Assembly (NCBI RefSeq): GCF_004331455.1
Contig: NZ_SJJR01000002.1
Span: forward strand, 124,001 to 188,000
Length of the DNA: 64,000 nt
Direction of reading: 5' to 3'
Source: Micromonospora zingiberis
Lineage (GTDB): Bacteria > Actinomycetota > Actinomycetes > Mycobacteriales > Micromonosporaceae
Each line of letters opens with the position of its first letter. The first letter of the stretch is position 1. The notes under the pieces are model-generated. The model had not been told where the DNA came from, did no database searches, and saw nothing but the letters and a program-made list of their open reading frames with translations. The position numbers and the translations under genes were made by a program. Below are positions 31,975 through 40,748 of the stretch, in pieces.

Positions 31975-32795
31975 GTCTGGCGTTCCTTCGGTCGGATCAT
32001 CCGGTTACCACCGTCGAGGCACTGCTCGACGTACCGGTCCGCGGCCGGCCGGAGTCGGGCCGCGTGCCGGTCGAAGAAGCTGGCCGCGGCGGTGCCGGGC
32101 CAGCGTTCGGGCAGCAGCGCCGGGGGCAGCTGCGGGTCCCGGAAGAGGAAGGTACGCCATGCGTGCACCAGCCGGAACCGGGCCGCGTACGCGTCCTCGT
32201 CGCAGCTACGGGCGGTGATCCCGGTCAGCAGGGCGCGCTGTTCGGCGACGAACTGCTCGTACGCCCGGCCGATCTCGGCCAGGTCCCAGGCCCGACGGAC
32301 CAGGCCCATGGCGCCGGGGGTGCCGGCGGCGTGCGCGGCGCTGAACCGCTCGAAGCGTACGCCCGCCTCGTCCAGCAGCAGGTCGACGTCCTCGCCGGGG
32401 CGGGTGGCCACCCAGGTCTGCTCGTCCAACGTGCCGTAGCCGAGGTAGCGGAGGTTCGCGGAGAGGCGCTGCCGGTCCCGCCGCGCGGACGGCGCGTCGA
32501 GCACCAGCAGATCGAATCGCCCGTCCCAGGCGACCCGACCGGTGCGGTAGATCCGGGAGGCCGCCTCGTCGAGTCGGCGGGCCGCCTTCGGCGTGATCGA
32601 ATAGCCCGGTCCGGACATCAGTTTGACCGGTTCGAGCCAGCCCTGTCGCACCATGCGGGACACCGCCGTGCGAACGGCCGGTGGGGCAATCCCGAGCGGC
32701 GCGAGGAGCTTGACCAGGGCAGCAACCGGTGCCCGGCCACCCCGGGGCCGGAGGTGGTCGCCGTACAGGTCGAATAGTGCCGACCGTGCCTGCAT
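31971..32795 (-). CDS. PaaX-family transcriptional regulator
   Basis: A 274-residue PaaX-type repressor. It has an N-terminal winged helix (LGIAPPAVRTAVSRMVRQGWLEPVKLMSGPGYSITPKAARRLDEA), the central PaaX domain (YRTGRVAWDGRFDLLVLD) and the C-terminal domain (FRLVHAWRTFLFRDPQLPPALLPERWPG). PaaX proteins sense phenylacetyl-CoA or related acyl-CoAs. Its coupling with the enoyl-CoA hydratase suggests autogenous control of this small operon. The ATG at 32795 is the first codon of the homologous region. Confidence 0.9.
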   Translation of the reverse strand: MQARSALFDLYGDHLRPRGGRAPVAALVKLLAPLGIAPPAVRTAVSRMVRQGWLEPVKLMSGPGYSITPKAARRLDEAASRIYRTGRVAWDGRFDLLVLDAPSARRDRQRLSANLRYLGYGTLDEQTWVATRPGEDVDLLLDEAGVRFERFSAAHAAGTPGAMGLVRRAWDLAEIGRAYEQFVAEQRALLTGITARSCDEDAYAARFRLVHAWRTFLFRDPQLPPALLPERWPGTAAASFFDRHAARLRPAADRYVEQCLDGGNRMIRPKERQT

Positions 32796-32985
32796 GACCG
32801 CACATTGTGACAGGCCATCTCGGGATAAGCTAGATGCTGTTACATCAATGCTGCTTCGGTTTGGGTCCGGCGGTGTTCATCAGGGAAAATCGTTGGTCGA
32901 CACCCCCGTGCAAGTTGCGGGTGGTCATGGCGAAGTGGCTGTGGGGCAACCCACCGACCCTGGTGTAGGTCTGAGGGGAGACAAC

Positions 32986-33153
32986 ATGGCGGCGATGAAG
33001 CCGCGGACGGGCGACGGTCCGCTGGAAGTCACCAAGGAGGGCCGGGGCATCGTCATGCGGGTCCCGCTGGAGGGCGGTGGCCGGCTCGTCGTCGAGATGA
33101 CTCCCGACGAGGCGACGGCGCTCGGTGACGCGCTGAAGGCGGCAGCTGGCTGA
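32986..33153 (+). CDS. DUF3117 small protein
   Basis: A 55-residue protein, MAAMKPRTGDGPLEVTKEGR onward, ending EATALGDALKAAAG, of the DUF3117 family that is nearly invariant among actinobacteria (Rv1211 in Mycobacterium tuberculosis). Its function is unknown. The ATG at 32986 follows GAGGGGAG. It lies in the same neighbourhood as folP2 and tag, as in mycobacteria, and is followed by a strong terminator. Confidence 0.9.
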   Translation: MAAMKPRTGDGPLEVTKEGRGIVMRVPLEGGGRLVVEMTPDEATALGDALKAAAG

Positions 33154-33229
33154 ACAAGGCCGGTTGCGTTGGCGACGCTCGCCGCCGCGGACGGTTCGTT
33201 TGGGGCGTGTCTCCTGGAGCCGCGCCCAT

Positions 33230-33264
33230 GCCCTGAGCCACCGGTCCAGCCGGTGGCTCAGGGC
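33230..33264 (+). terminator. Perfect 15-bp hairpin downstream of the DUF3117 gene
   Basis: GCCCTGAGCCACCGG (33230-33244) and its exact reverse complement (33250-33264) enclose a 5-nt loop. Confidence 0.75.
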
Positions 33265-33323
33265 CTTCACACCATCTCGCGGGCGATTCGATCCGCGATC
33301 TTCTTCTGGAGGTACGGCTCCGC

Positions 33324-34790
33324 GTGCTCGCCATCCGTCTGACCGCCGAGCCGGACCGGCTCGGCGCCGTGGCCCTGCCCCTGCGACCGGGTGCCGGCGA
33401 CGGCGCCGCGGCCGAACCGGTCCCGACCGACGTGGCGTTGCCCGTCGGGGTCGTCGACGAGGCCACCGCGCTGGCCCCGATGGCCGGGCTGACCGGTCGG
33501 GCCGGTGAGGTGCACCGGCAGCTGCGACCGGGCGCCGCCCCGGGCCGGCTACTGCTGGTCGGGGTCGGTGACGGCGACGAGTCGGCGTGGCGGGCGGCCG
33601 GAGCGGCGCTGGCTCGGGCGGCCAAGGATGAGACCCATCTCACAGTGGCGCTGCCGGTCGGCGGGTCACCGGAGGCGGTCCGTGGGCTGGTCGAAGGGCT
33701 GCTGCTGGGCTCGTACCGGTACCGGTTGGCGGCCGACGCCGAGGCTCCCGCACTGACCGGCGTGGACCTGGCGGTGGCCGAGCCCGACGCCGGGCAGCAG
33801 GCGGTGGAGCAGGCCCGCACGACCGCCCGGATGACCCGGCTGGCCCGCGACCTCACCAACACCCCCTCGTCGGTGAAGAACCCCCAGTGGTTCGCCAGCC
33901 AGGTCGCCGAGGCCGCCGCTGACCTGCCCGGCCTGCGGCTGCGGGTGCGTGAGCCCGAGGAGTTGGCCGCCGAGGGCTTCGGCGGGATCCTCGCCGTCGG
34001 CGGCGGCTCGGCCAGCGGCCCCCGCCTGGTCGAGCTGGACTGGCAGCCGGCCGGGGCCAGTACCCACGTGGTGCTGGTCGGCAAGGGCATCACCTTCGAC
34101 ACCGGCGGCATCTCGATCAAGCCGGTGCCGGCCATGAAGCTGATGCGCAAGGACATGGCCGGTGCGGCGGCCGTCGTGGCGGCGACCCTCGGTGCGGCGG
34201 CGCTGCGGCTGCCCGTACGGATCACCACGCTCGCCCCGCTGGCCGAGAACATGGTCAGCGGTGGCGCGTTCCGGCCCGGCGACATCGTCCGGCACTACGG
34301 CGGGCTGACCAGCGAGACGACGAACTCCGACGCCGAGGGGCGGCTGGTGCTCGCCGACGCGATGGCGTACGCGGTCCAGGAACTCAAGCCCGACCTGCTG
34401 ATCGACCTGGCCACCCTGACCGGCGCGAACGCCGTCGCGCTCGGCACCCGTACCGGTGCCCTGTACAGCGACAACGACCAACTGGCCAGCGACGTGCTGG
34501 CCGCCATCGACGCGGCCGGCGAGGCCGCCTGGCGGATGCCGCTGCCGGCCGACTACGTCGAGCACCTCGGCAGCGACCTGGCCGACCTGCACAGCGCACC
34601 GACCCAGGGCGCCGGTTCCGTGCTGGCCGCGCTCTACCTGCGCGAGTTCACCGGCGCACTGCGCGAGCACTGGCTGCACATCGACATGTCGGCGCCCTCC
34701 TGGTGCGAGCGCGACGACGCCGAGTTGACCCGTGGGGCGACCGGTTGGGGCGTACGCGGCCTGCTGCGTTGGCTGGCCACGCTCTCCTGA
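33324..34790 (+). CDS. pepA: Leucyl aminopeptidase (M17 family)
   Basis: A 488-residue cytosolic zinc/manganese aminopeptidase that removes N-terminal residues from peptides. The C-terminal catalytic domain shows VGKGITFDTGGISIKP (metal and lysine ligands), MKLMRKDMAGAAAV, LAENMVSGGAFRPGDI, NSDAEGRLVLADAM (family usually NTDAEGRL) and LATLTGANAVALG. The N-terminal domain is variable, as usual in the family. The GTG at 33324 follows GGAGGT. It is convergent with the methyltransferase gene, only 7 bases away. Confidence 0.93.
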   Translation: MLAIRLTAEPDRLGAVALPLRPGAGDGAAAEPVPTDVALPVGVVDEATALAPMAGLTGRAGEVHRQLRPGAAPGRLLLVGVGDGDESAWRAAGAALARAAKDETHLTVALPVGGSPEAVRGLVEGLLLGSYRYRLAADAEAPALTGVDLAVAEPDAGQQAVEQARTTARMTRLARDLTNTPSSVKNPQWFASQVAEAAADLPGLRLRVREPEELAAEGFGGILAVGGGSASGPRLVELDWQPAGASTHVVLVGKGITFDTGGISIKPVPAMKLMRKDMAGAAAVVAATLGAAALRLPVRITTLAPLAENMVSGGAFRPGDIVRHYGGLTSETTNSDAEGRLVLADAMAYAVQELKPDLLIDLATLTGANAVALGTRTGALYSDNDQLASDVLAAIDAAGEAAWRMPLPADYVEHLGSDLADLHSAPTQGAGSVLAALYLREFTGALREHWLHIDMSAPSWCERDDAELTRGATGWGVRGLLRWLATLS

Positions 34791-34797
34791 CCGGGGC

Positions 34798-35451
34798 TCA
34801 GCACCGGACCGCGGCCAGCAGGCCGTGGCCGACCGGCAGCACCGCCGGGATCCAGTGCTCCGACTCCCGAATGGCCTTGACCGTCTCGCGCACCGTCACC
34901 GTCTCCGCGTCGCGGGCCGCCGGGTCGCCGATCCGGCCGCCGGCCAGCGCGCCGTTGAGCACCAGCACACCCCCGGGCCGCAGCAGCCGCAGCGCGGCGT
35001 CCACGCAGGCGGTGAAGCCGGTCGCCTCGGCGTCGACGAAGACCAGGTCGTACGCGCCGTCCGCGAGCCGGGGGAGGACGTCCAGCGCCCGACCGGTGAT
35101 GATCCGCGTCCGGCCGGCGACGAAGCCGGCCTCGGTGAAGATGCGTCGGGCGATGCGCTGGTGCTCCACCTCGACGTCGATGGTGGTGAGCACACCGTCG
35201 GCACGCATGCCGCGCAACAGCCAGACGCCGCTGACTCCGGTGCCGGTGCCGATCTCGACCACCGCGCGGGCGTTGCCGGCGGCGGCGAGCAGGCGCAACG
35301 TGGCACCCGCGCCCGGGGTGACCGCCTCAAGACCGACCTCGTTGGCCAGGCTGCGCGCGGTCCGCAGGACGAGGTCCTCCGTGACGTACGACTCGGCGAA
35401 GTGCAACGCCGGGTTCGCCGAACTGCCGGAACCAGCGACCGTGGCGATGGG
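34798..35451 (-). CDS. Class I SAM-dependent O-methyltransferase (possible ATC start)
   Basis: A roughly 217-residue methyltransferase like Rv1220c of mycobacteria. It has SSANPALHFAESYVTEDLVL, the SAM motif VVEIGTGTGVSGVWLLRGM, TTIDVEVEHQRIARRIF, DLVFVDAEATGF and the family end PVGHGLLAAVRC. A perfect GGAGGT ribosome-binding site is followed, five bases later, by ATC (about 35451), in frame with the family's usual N-terminus. No ATG or GTG lies at this point, and the next candidate (TTG at LHFAES) has no ribosome-binding site. The start is therefore unusual. In mycobacteria the same gene precedes sigE, rseA and htrA. Confidence 0.82.
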   Translation of the reverse strand, partial: PIATVAGSGSSANPALHFAESYVTEDLVLRTARSLANEVGLEAVTPGAGATLRLLAAAGNARAVVEIGTGTGVSGVWLLRGMRADGVLTTIDVEVEHQRIARRIFTEAGFVAGRTRIITGRALDVLPRLADGAYDLVFVDAEATGFTACVDAALRLLRPGGVLVLNGALAGGRIGDPAARDAETVTVRETVKAIRESEHWIPAVLPVGHGLLAAVRC

Positions 35452-35666
35452 ACACCTCCGGGCAGCAAGCGTGAAGCGCGGGGCGGGTGGGCACTGTGAC
35501 TCTAGAGGCGGCCCGCCACGGGCGCAGCCGGGCACCCACCCGCAGTGACAACCGCTGACCCCGCACGGCACATCCGTGCAATCCTGGAAGCGGTATCCCG
35601 TCGACCGCACGTCCGGCGGCATCCATCGCGGATCGTGGATACCGGGGACGGACTGGGAGGCACCGA

Positions 35667-36989
35667 GTGACCGACGGCTGGGACTGGCGCCAGCCCGGCG
35701 CGAGCGGCGTACCGGCGGGGCAGCCGGGGCCCGGACACCCGCCGGGAGGATCACCGACGACATCGCCGTACGGCGGCCAGCCGGCGGCCTCGCCGTGGTG
35801 GTCGGACGCGCTCGCCGACCCGTGGCGGGATCCGAACGCCCCGACGGCGGTGGTGATTCCGGCCGCGCCGGTACCAGGAACCGAGCCGGAACCGGTCACC
35901 GACCCGGATGCGCCCGGGCGCCCCAAACTGCACCAGATGCTGCTCATCCCCCTGATCACCGCCCTGCTCGCCGGCACTCTCGGCGGTGCGCTCGGCTATG
36001 CCTTCGCGGTGCGGGGCGGCGCCGCCGGCACGGTGCTCGGTGCCGCGCCGGGGCCGGTGCCGACGCTCGCCCAACGTGCCCCGGAATCGTTGGCCGGGGT
36101 TGCCGAGCGGGTCCTGCCCAGCGTGGTCACCGTCCGGGTGGCGGGGGTGGGTGGCACCAGCGAGGGCTCCGGATTCATCGCCAGCGCCGACGGACACGTG
36201 ATCACCAACGATCACGTGGTGGCCGGTGGCACCGGCAAGGCGTCGGTGGTCTTCAACGACGGCAGTACCGCGTCGGCAACCGTGGTGGGGCAGGACGAGG
36301 AGTCCGACATCGCAGTGATCAAGGTCACCCGCAGCGGGCTGCGTCCGGTCGAGTTCGGTGACTCCGACGCGCTCGCGGTGGGCGACCCGGTGTTGGCCAT
36401 CGGTTCGCCGCTGTCGCTGGCCAACACGGTCACCGCCGGCATCGTCAGCGCGCTGGACCGGACGATGCAGGCCGGCGAGCCGGGCGGCCCGACGCGCTAC
36501 TACGCGGCCATCCAGACCGACGCCGCGGTCAACCACGGCAACTCGGGCGGGCCGCTGGTCGACGCGGCCGGGCGGGTGATCGGCGTCAACTCCACGATCA
36601 AGTCGCTGGTGGCCGAGGGACAGGAGGCCGGCAACATCGGGCTCGCCTTCGCCATCCCGATCAACCAGGCCAAGCGGATCACCCAGGAGATCATCGGCAC
36701 CGGCAAGGCCCGGCGTACGGTGATCGGCGCCCAGGTCGGTGGACCTGGTTCCAACACCAACGGCTCCGGCGTACGCCTGGCGGCCGTCGAGCCGTCCGGT
36801 CCGGCCGACGGCGCGGGCCTACGGGCCGGTGACGTGATCCTGCGACTCAACGGCCGGCCGATGACCGAGCCGACCGACCTGATCGCCCTGGTCCGCAAGT
36901 ACGCCCCCGGCTCGGTGGTGACGGTCGAGTACCGCCGGGGTTCCAGCCGGCAGAACACCTCGGTGACCCTCGCGGCGGACGCGAAGTGA
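35667..36989 (+). CDS. htrA: HtrA/DegP-like serine protease with PDZ domain
   Basis: A 440-residue S1C protease. The first 90 residues are a proline-rich cytoplasmic region, then one transmembrane helix (MLLIPLITALLAGTLGGALGYAF) puts the protease outside the membrane. The catalytic triad lies in VITNDHVVAGG (His), EESDIAVIKV (Asp) and NHGNSGGPLVDAAG (Ser). A single PDZ domain covers about residues 350-435 (GADGAGLRAGDVI-like segment). It handles misfolded exported proteins. The GTG at 35667 follows GGGAGG. In mycobacteria it is preceded by sigE-rseA, which are absent here. Confidence 0.93.
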   Translation: MTDGWDWRQPGASGVPAGQPGPGHPPGGSPTTSPYGGQPAASPWWSDALADPWRDPNAPTAVVIPAAPVPGTEPEPVTDPDAPGRPKLHQMLLIPLITALLAGTLGGALGYAFAVRGGAAGTVLGAAPGPVPTLAQRAPESLAGVAERVLPSVVTVRVAGVGGTSEGSGFIASADGHVITNDHVVAGGTGKASVVFNDGSTASATVVGQDEESDIAVIKVTRSGLRPVEFGDSDALAVGDPVLAIGSPLSLANTVTAGIVSALDRTMQAGEPGGPTRYYAAIQTDAAVNHGNSGGPLVDAAGRVIGVNSTIKSLVAEGQEAGNIGLAFAIPINQAKRITQEIIGTGKARRTVIGAQVGGPGSNTNGSGVRLAAVEPSGPADGAGLRAGDVILRLNGRPMTEPTDLIALVRKYAPGSVVTVEYRRGSSRQNTSVTLAADAK

Positions 36990-37060
36990 CCTCGCGCCCT
37001 CTTCTGGCGCGCCGGTGACGTGCGTACTCTTGCTGCGTAGCCCGGTGAGGAGGCCCCAGG

Positions 37061-37486
37061 GTGTTCGAGAACCTGAACGTGTGGGAGGTCGGCGCGCTGC
37101 TGCTGCTGGCGCTGCTGATCTTCGGTGACCGGCTGCCGGCGGTGATCGCCGACGGGCTGCGGATGGTGCGCAACCTGCGCACCATGGCCCGCAATGCCAC
37201 CACCGACCTGAGCAAGGAACTCGGCACCGACATCCAGCTGGAGGACCTGCACCCGAAGGCGTTCATCCGCAAGCACCTGATCAGCGAGGAGGACGAGCAG
37301 GCGATCCGCAAGCCGCTGCAGGGCATGTACGACGACCTCCGGGCGGACGTCAGCAGCGTGCAGAAGGACATCAAGGACGTGGCCGCCACGGCGGATCCGC
37401 GTACCGGCCGCTCCTCCTCGACCGGCTCGTCGCCGGCCGCCGCCGCTCCGGCGCCGCGTGCCACCGGATACGACGAGGTCACCTGA
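37061..37486 (+). CDS. tatB: Sec-independent translocase protein TatB
   Basis: A 141-residue protein with one N-terminal membrane helix (VFENLNVWEVGALLLLALLIFGD), the TatA/B hinge GDRLPAVIADGLRMVRNLR and an amphipathic helix, then a polar Ser/Ala/Pro tail. TatB forms the substrate-receptor complex with TatC. The GTG at 37061 follows GAGGAGG. The gene sits downstream of htrA, as in mycobacteria, and ends before a hairpin shared with the convergent mrp gene. Confidence 0.92.
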   Translation: MFENLNVWEVGALLLLALLIFGDRLPAVIADGLRMVRNLRTMARNATTDLSKELGTDIQLEDLHPKAFIRKHLISEEDEQAIRKPLQGMYDDLRADVSSVQKDIKDVAATADPRTGRSSSTGSSPAAAAPAPRATGYDEVT

Positions 37487-37537
37487 CCGCGCGGACGGCG
37501 ACCAGCCAGGTCACGCCGGAGCCGAGGAACGCCAAAT

Positions 37538-37568
37538 CGCCGCCCACCCCGGTAGGGGATGGGCGGCG
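37538..37568. terminator. Hairpin between convergent tatB and mrp
   Basis: CGCCGCCCACCCC (from 37538) pairs with GGGGATGGGCGGCG (to 37568) with one imperfection and a 4-nt loop. It is placed to end transcription from both directions. Confidence 0.6.
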
Positions 37569-37594
37569 TGGTGGTTCTGCCGGTAGTGGGCCGG

Positions 37595-38743
37595 TCAGCG
37601 GCCGGACGGCTTGAGGCCCAGCGGCTTGCCGAGCAGTGACTCGCGGCGCACCGCGAGCCGGTCGGCGACCTGGCCCAGGGCCTTCGCCGCCGGGGAGTCC
37701 GGCGCGGCGAGCACGATCGGGTTTCCCTCGTCGCCGGCCTCGCGGACCCGGGTGTCCAGCGGCACCTGGCCGAGCAGGGGCACCTGCGCGCCGATGGTCT
37801 GGGTCAGCGAGTCGGCCACGGTCTGACCACCACCGGCGCCGAAGATCTCCATCCGGGTGCCGTCCGGCAGCTCCAGCCAGGACATGTTCTCGATCACGCC
37901 GACCACCCGCTGGTGGGTCTGTAGGGCGATCGCGCCGGCCCGCTCGGCCACCTCGGCGGCGGCGGCCTGCGGCGTGGTGACCACCAGGATCTCGGCGTTG
38001 GGCAGCAGTTGGGCCAGGGAGATGGCCACGTCGCCGGTGCCCGGCGGCAGGTCGAGCAGGAGCACGTCCAGGTCGCCCCAGTAGACGTCGGCGAGGAACT
38101 GCTGCAACGCCCGGTGCAGCATCGGCCCGCGCCAGACCACGGCGGCGTTGCCGGCGGTGAACATGCCGATCGAGATGACCTTCACGCCGTGCGCCTGCGG
38201 CGGCATGATCATGTCCTCGACCCGGGTGGGACGGCCGTCCGCGCCGAGCATCCGGGGCACCGAGTGCCCGTAGATGTCCGCGTCGACAACGCCGACCGAC
38301 AGGCCCCGGGCGGCCAGCGCCGCGGCCAGGTTCACCGTCACGCTGGACTTGCCCACGCCACCCTTGCCGCTGGCCACCGCGTACACCCGGGTCCGCGAAC
38401 CGGGCTGGGCGAACGGGATGACCGGCTCCTCGGTCGCGCCGCCGCCGCGTAGCTTCGCCTGGAGGTTCTGGCGCTGCTCGGGGCTCATCACGCCGAAGTC
38501 GATCTCGACGCCGGTGACCCCGCTCACCGCGCTCACCGCGGCGGTGATGTCGGCGCGCAGCTTGTCCTTCAGCGGGCAGCCGGCCACGGTGAGCAGCAGC
38601 TCGACCCGGACCACACCGTCCTCGCCGACCTCGGCGGAGCGGACCATGCCGAGTTCGGTGATCGGCCGGCGGATCTCCGGGTCGTTGACCGTGGCCAGGG
38701 CGGCCTGAACAGCGTCGTTGACGGTGCTGACGGGTGCTGACAT
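37595..38743 (-). CDS. mrp: Mrp/NBP35-type iron-sulfur carrier ATPase (ApbC)
   Basis: A 382-residue P-loop protein. The N-terminal MIP18-like domain (LATVNDPEIRRPITELGMV) is followed by the deviant Walker A VASGKGGVGKSSVTVNLA, DADIYGHSVPRMLG and the LLLDLPPGTGDVAISLAQL segment. These carriers bind and transfer iron-sulfur clusters to apoproteins. I prefer ATG 38743 (MSAPVSTVND) to an upstream in-frame start. Gene order htrA-tatB-mrp is as in mycobacteria. Confidence 0.93.
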   Translation of the reverse strand: MSAPVSTVNDAVQAALATVNDPEIRRPITELGMVRSAEVGEDGVVRVELLLTVAGCPLKDKLRADITAAVSAVSGVTGVEIDFGVMSPEQRQNLQAKLRGGGATEEPVIPFAQPGSRTRVYAVASGKGGVGKSSVTVNLAAALAARGLSVGVVDADIYGHSVPRMLGADGRPTRVEDMIMPPQAHGVKVISIGMFTAGNAAVVWRGPMLHRALQQFLADVYWGDLDVLLLDLPPGTGDVAISLAQLLPNAEILVVTTPQAAAAEVAERAGAIALQTHQRVVGVIENMSWLELPDGTRMEIFGAGGGQTVADSLTQTIGAQVPLLGQVPLDTRVREAGDEGNPIVLAAPDSPAAKALGQVADRLAVRRESLLGKPLGLKPSGR

Positions 38744-38809
38744 GGCCGCAATGTTACGTCGGCCGGCATCCGGCACCGGCGTCAGCGGCGGCGGTTGTGA
38801 GCGATTCGA

Positions 38810-39439
38810 TCAGGTTTCCGGGCGATGCGGGGTGCCGGTGTCGCGCCGGCCGCCCTCCGGATGATCGCCGTCCAACTCGTCGCGGGGCTCGTCGAGGCCG
38901 TCGCCGCCACCCCGCGCGGCGGCGCCTTCCCGCTGCCGCCGCTCCAGGCGTTGCCGGCGCTGCGCCGCCTCGTCCAACTCCTCGGCCAGCCGGGACAGCT
39001 CCGAACGGACGAAGTCCCGCGTCGCCACCTCGCCCAGCGCGATCCGCAGCGCCGCGATCTCCCGGGCCAGGTACTCCGTGTCGGCCTTCTGCATGGTCGC
39101 CCGGCGCCGGTCCTCGTCCAACGCGATCCGATCCCGGTCCGCCTGGCGGTTCTGCGCCAGCAGGATCAGCGGAGCCGCGTACGAGGCCTGGATCGAGAGC
39201 ACCAACGTCAGGAACGTGAAGGTGTACGGGTCGAACCGCATCCCCGCCGGCGCCAGGGTGTTCCAGGCGAACCAGGCGCCGATCACCAGCGTCATGTAGA
39301 CGATGAAGTTCGCCGTGCCCATGCCACGGGCGATCCCCTCGGCCCAGCGGCCGAAGGTCTCCTGGTCGACCCGGGGCAGCTTCAGCCCCCGGGGCTCGCG
39401 GGGCAGGTCCAGCCGCTCCGCCCGACGTTGCTCAGACAT
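38810..39439 (-). CDS. DUF1003 membrane protein
   Basis: A 209-residue protein with the DUF1003 core: FGRWAEGIARGMGTANFIVYMTLVIGAWFAWN, FDPYTFTFLTLVLSIQASYAAPLILLAQNRQADRDR. It has two membrane helices, followed by a charged coiled coil and an acidic, disordered C-terminus. The function of the family is unknown. Its start overlaps the end of the MgtE-like gene by 8 bases, as in the Rv1231c-Rv1232c pair, which suggests a joint role in cation handling. Confidence 0.88.
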   Translation of the reverse strand: MSEQRRAERLDLPREPRGLKLPRVDQETFGRWAEGIARGMGTANFIVYMTLVIGAWFAWNTLAPAGMRFDPYTFTFLTLVLSIQASYAAPLILLAQNRQADRDRIALDEDRRRATMQKADTEYLAREIAALRIALGEVATRDFVRSELSRLAEELDEAAQRRQRLERRQREGAAARGGGDGLDEPRDELDGDHPEGGRRDTGTPHRPET

Positions 39440-40721
39440 CCGTACCCTCCGCCGCCGGGTCGGAAGCCGTGCTCAGCACCGCATCGCGGTCCCGCCAGTC
39501 CCGGGGCAGCGAATGGTCCAGCACGTCGTCCACGGTGACCGCGCCCACCAGCCGGTTGTTCCGATCGATCACCGGCATGGCCACCAGATCGTAGGTGGCC
39601 ATCCGGCGGGTGATCTCCGGCAGGGGCGTGGTCGGGCGCAACGGGTCGATGTCGTTGACCACCACCCCGCCGAGCAGATCGGCCGGCGGCTCACGCAGCA
39701 GCCGCTGGAAGTGGACCATCCCCAGGTAGCGGCCGGTCGGCGTGGCCATCGGCGCCCGGGTCACGAACACCTGGGCGGCCACCGCCGGGGAGAGCTGCGG
39801 CTCCCGGATCCGGGCGAGCGCCTCCGCCACGGTGGCATCCGGCGGCAGGATGACCGGCTCCGAGGTCATCACGCTGCCGGCCGTGCCCGGGGTGTACTTC
39901 AGCAGCTGCCGGACCGAGTCCGCCTCGTCCGGTTCCATCAGGTCGAGCAGCACGTCCTGCTCCGGTGGAGGCAGCTCGCCGAGCAGGTCGGCGGCGTCGT
40001 CCGGGTCCATCTCCTCCAGGATGTCGGCAGCCCGCTCCCGGTCCAGCGCGGCCAGGATCTCGACCTGGTCGTGCTCGGGCAGCTCGCTCAGCACGTCGGC
40101 GAGCCGCTCGTCGTCCAGGGCCGCGGCGACCTCGTTGCGCCGGGTGTCGGGCAGGTCCTGCAAGGCGTTGGCCAGGTCGGCCGGGCGCATGTCCTCCAGT
40201 ACGGCCAGCAGGTTGGCCGTACCCCGGGTCTCGGCGACACCACTGAGCCCGCGTACGTTGTCCCACCCGACCTGCTGCAGATTGCCCCGGCGGGCGAGCC
40301 GGCCGGTCTGCTCCCGTACGGCCACCCGGGTCAGCGACCACTCGCCGCCCCGGCTGCACTCCATCGCCACGTCGACCACCGCCGCCGCCCGGCCGTCCGG
40401 TTCGACCTGCACCCGGCGGTCCAGCAGCTCCTGGAGCACCAGCAACTCGTTGGGGCGCTTCTCGAACCGGCGCAGGTTCAGCGTGCCGCTGCCCAGCACG
40501 ATCGCGTCGGCGTCGATCGAGGTGATCCGGTTGATGGAGAGGAAGATGCGCCGGCGCATCGGCATCTCGGCGACCAGACCCACCACCTCGGGTGGCCGCT
40601 GGCTCGGCCGCAGCCGGGCCACCGCGTCGCGGACCCGGCCCACCTGGTCGCCGTTGGGATCGAAGACGGCGACTCCGGCGAGTCGGGCGATGTAGACCCG
40701 GGTCGGCGTGCTCACGCGCAC
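39432..40721 (-). CDS. MgtE N-domain/CBS-domain protein without membrane domain
   Basis: A 429-residue cytosolic protein with a PRC-barrel-like N-terminal region (VYIARLAGVAVFDPNGDQVGRV), the helical MgtE N-domain (about residues 165-285, VLEDMRPADLANALQDLPDTRR) and a CBS pair (SVMTSEPVILPPDATVAEAL; YDLVAMPVIDRNNRLVGAVTVDDVL). It resembles Rv1232c. True MgtE Mg2+ channels add five membrane helices, which are missing here, so it is more likely a regulator working with the coupled DUF1003 membrane protein. The start is GTG 40721, or GTG 40715. Confidence 0.88.
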   Translation of the reverse strand: MRVSTPTRVYIARLAGVAVFDPNGDQVGRVRDAVARLRPSQRPPEVVGLVAEMPMRRRIFLSINRITSIDADAIVLGSGTLNLRRFEKRPNELLVLQELLDRRVQVEPDGRAAAVVDVAMECSRGGEWSLTRVAVREQTGRLARRGNLQQVGWDNVRGLSGVAETRGTANLLAVLEDMRPADLANALQDLPDTRRNEVAAALDDERLADVLSELPEHDQVEILAALDRERAADILEEMDPDDAADLLGELPPPEQDVLLDLMEPDEADSVRQLLKYTPGTAGSVMTSEPVILPPDATVAEALARIREPQLSPAVAAQVFVTRAPMATPTGRYLGMVHFQRLLREPPADLLGGVVVNDIDPLRPTTPLPEITRRMATYDLVAMPVIDRNNRLVGAVTVDDVLDHSLPRDWRDRDAVLSTASDPAAEGTDV

Positions 40722-40748
40722 CAGCCTAAGCGCCTAGGGTTTATCAAC

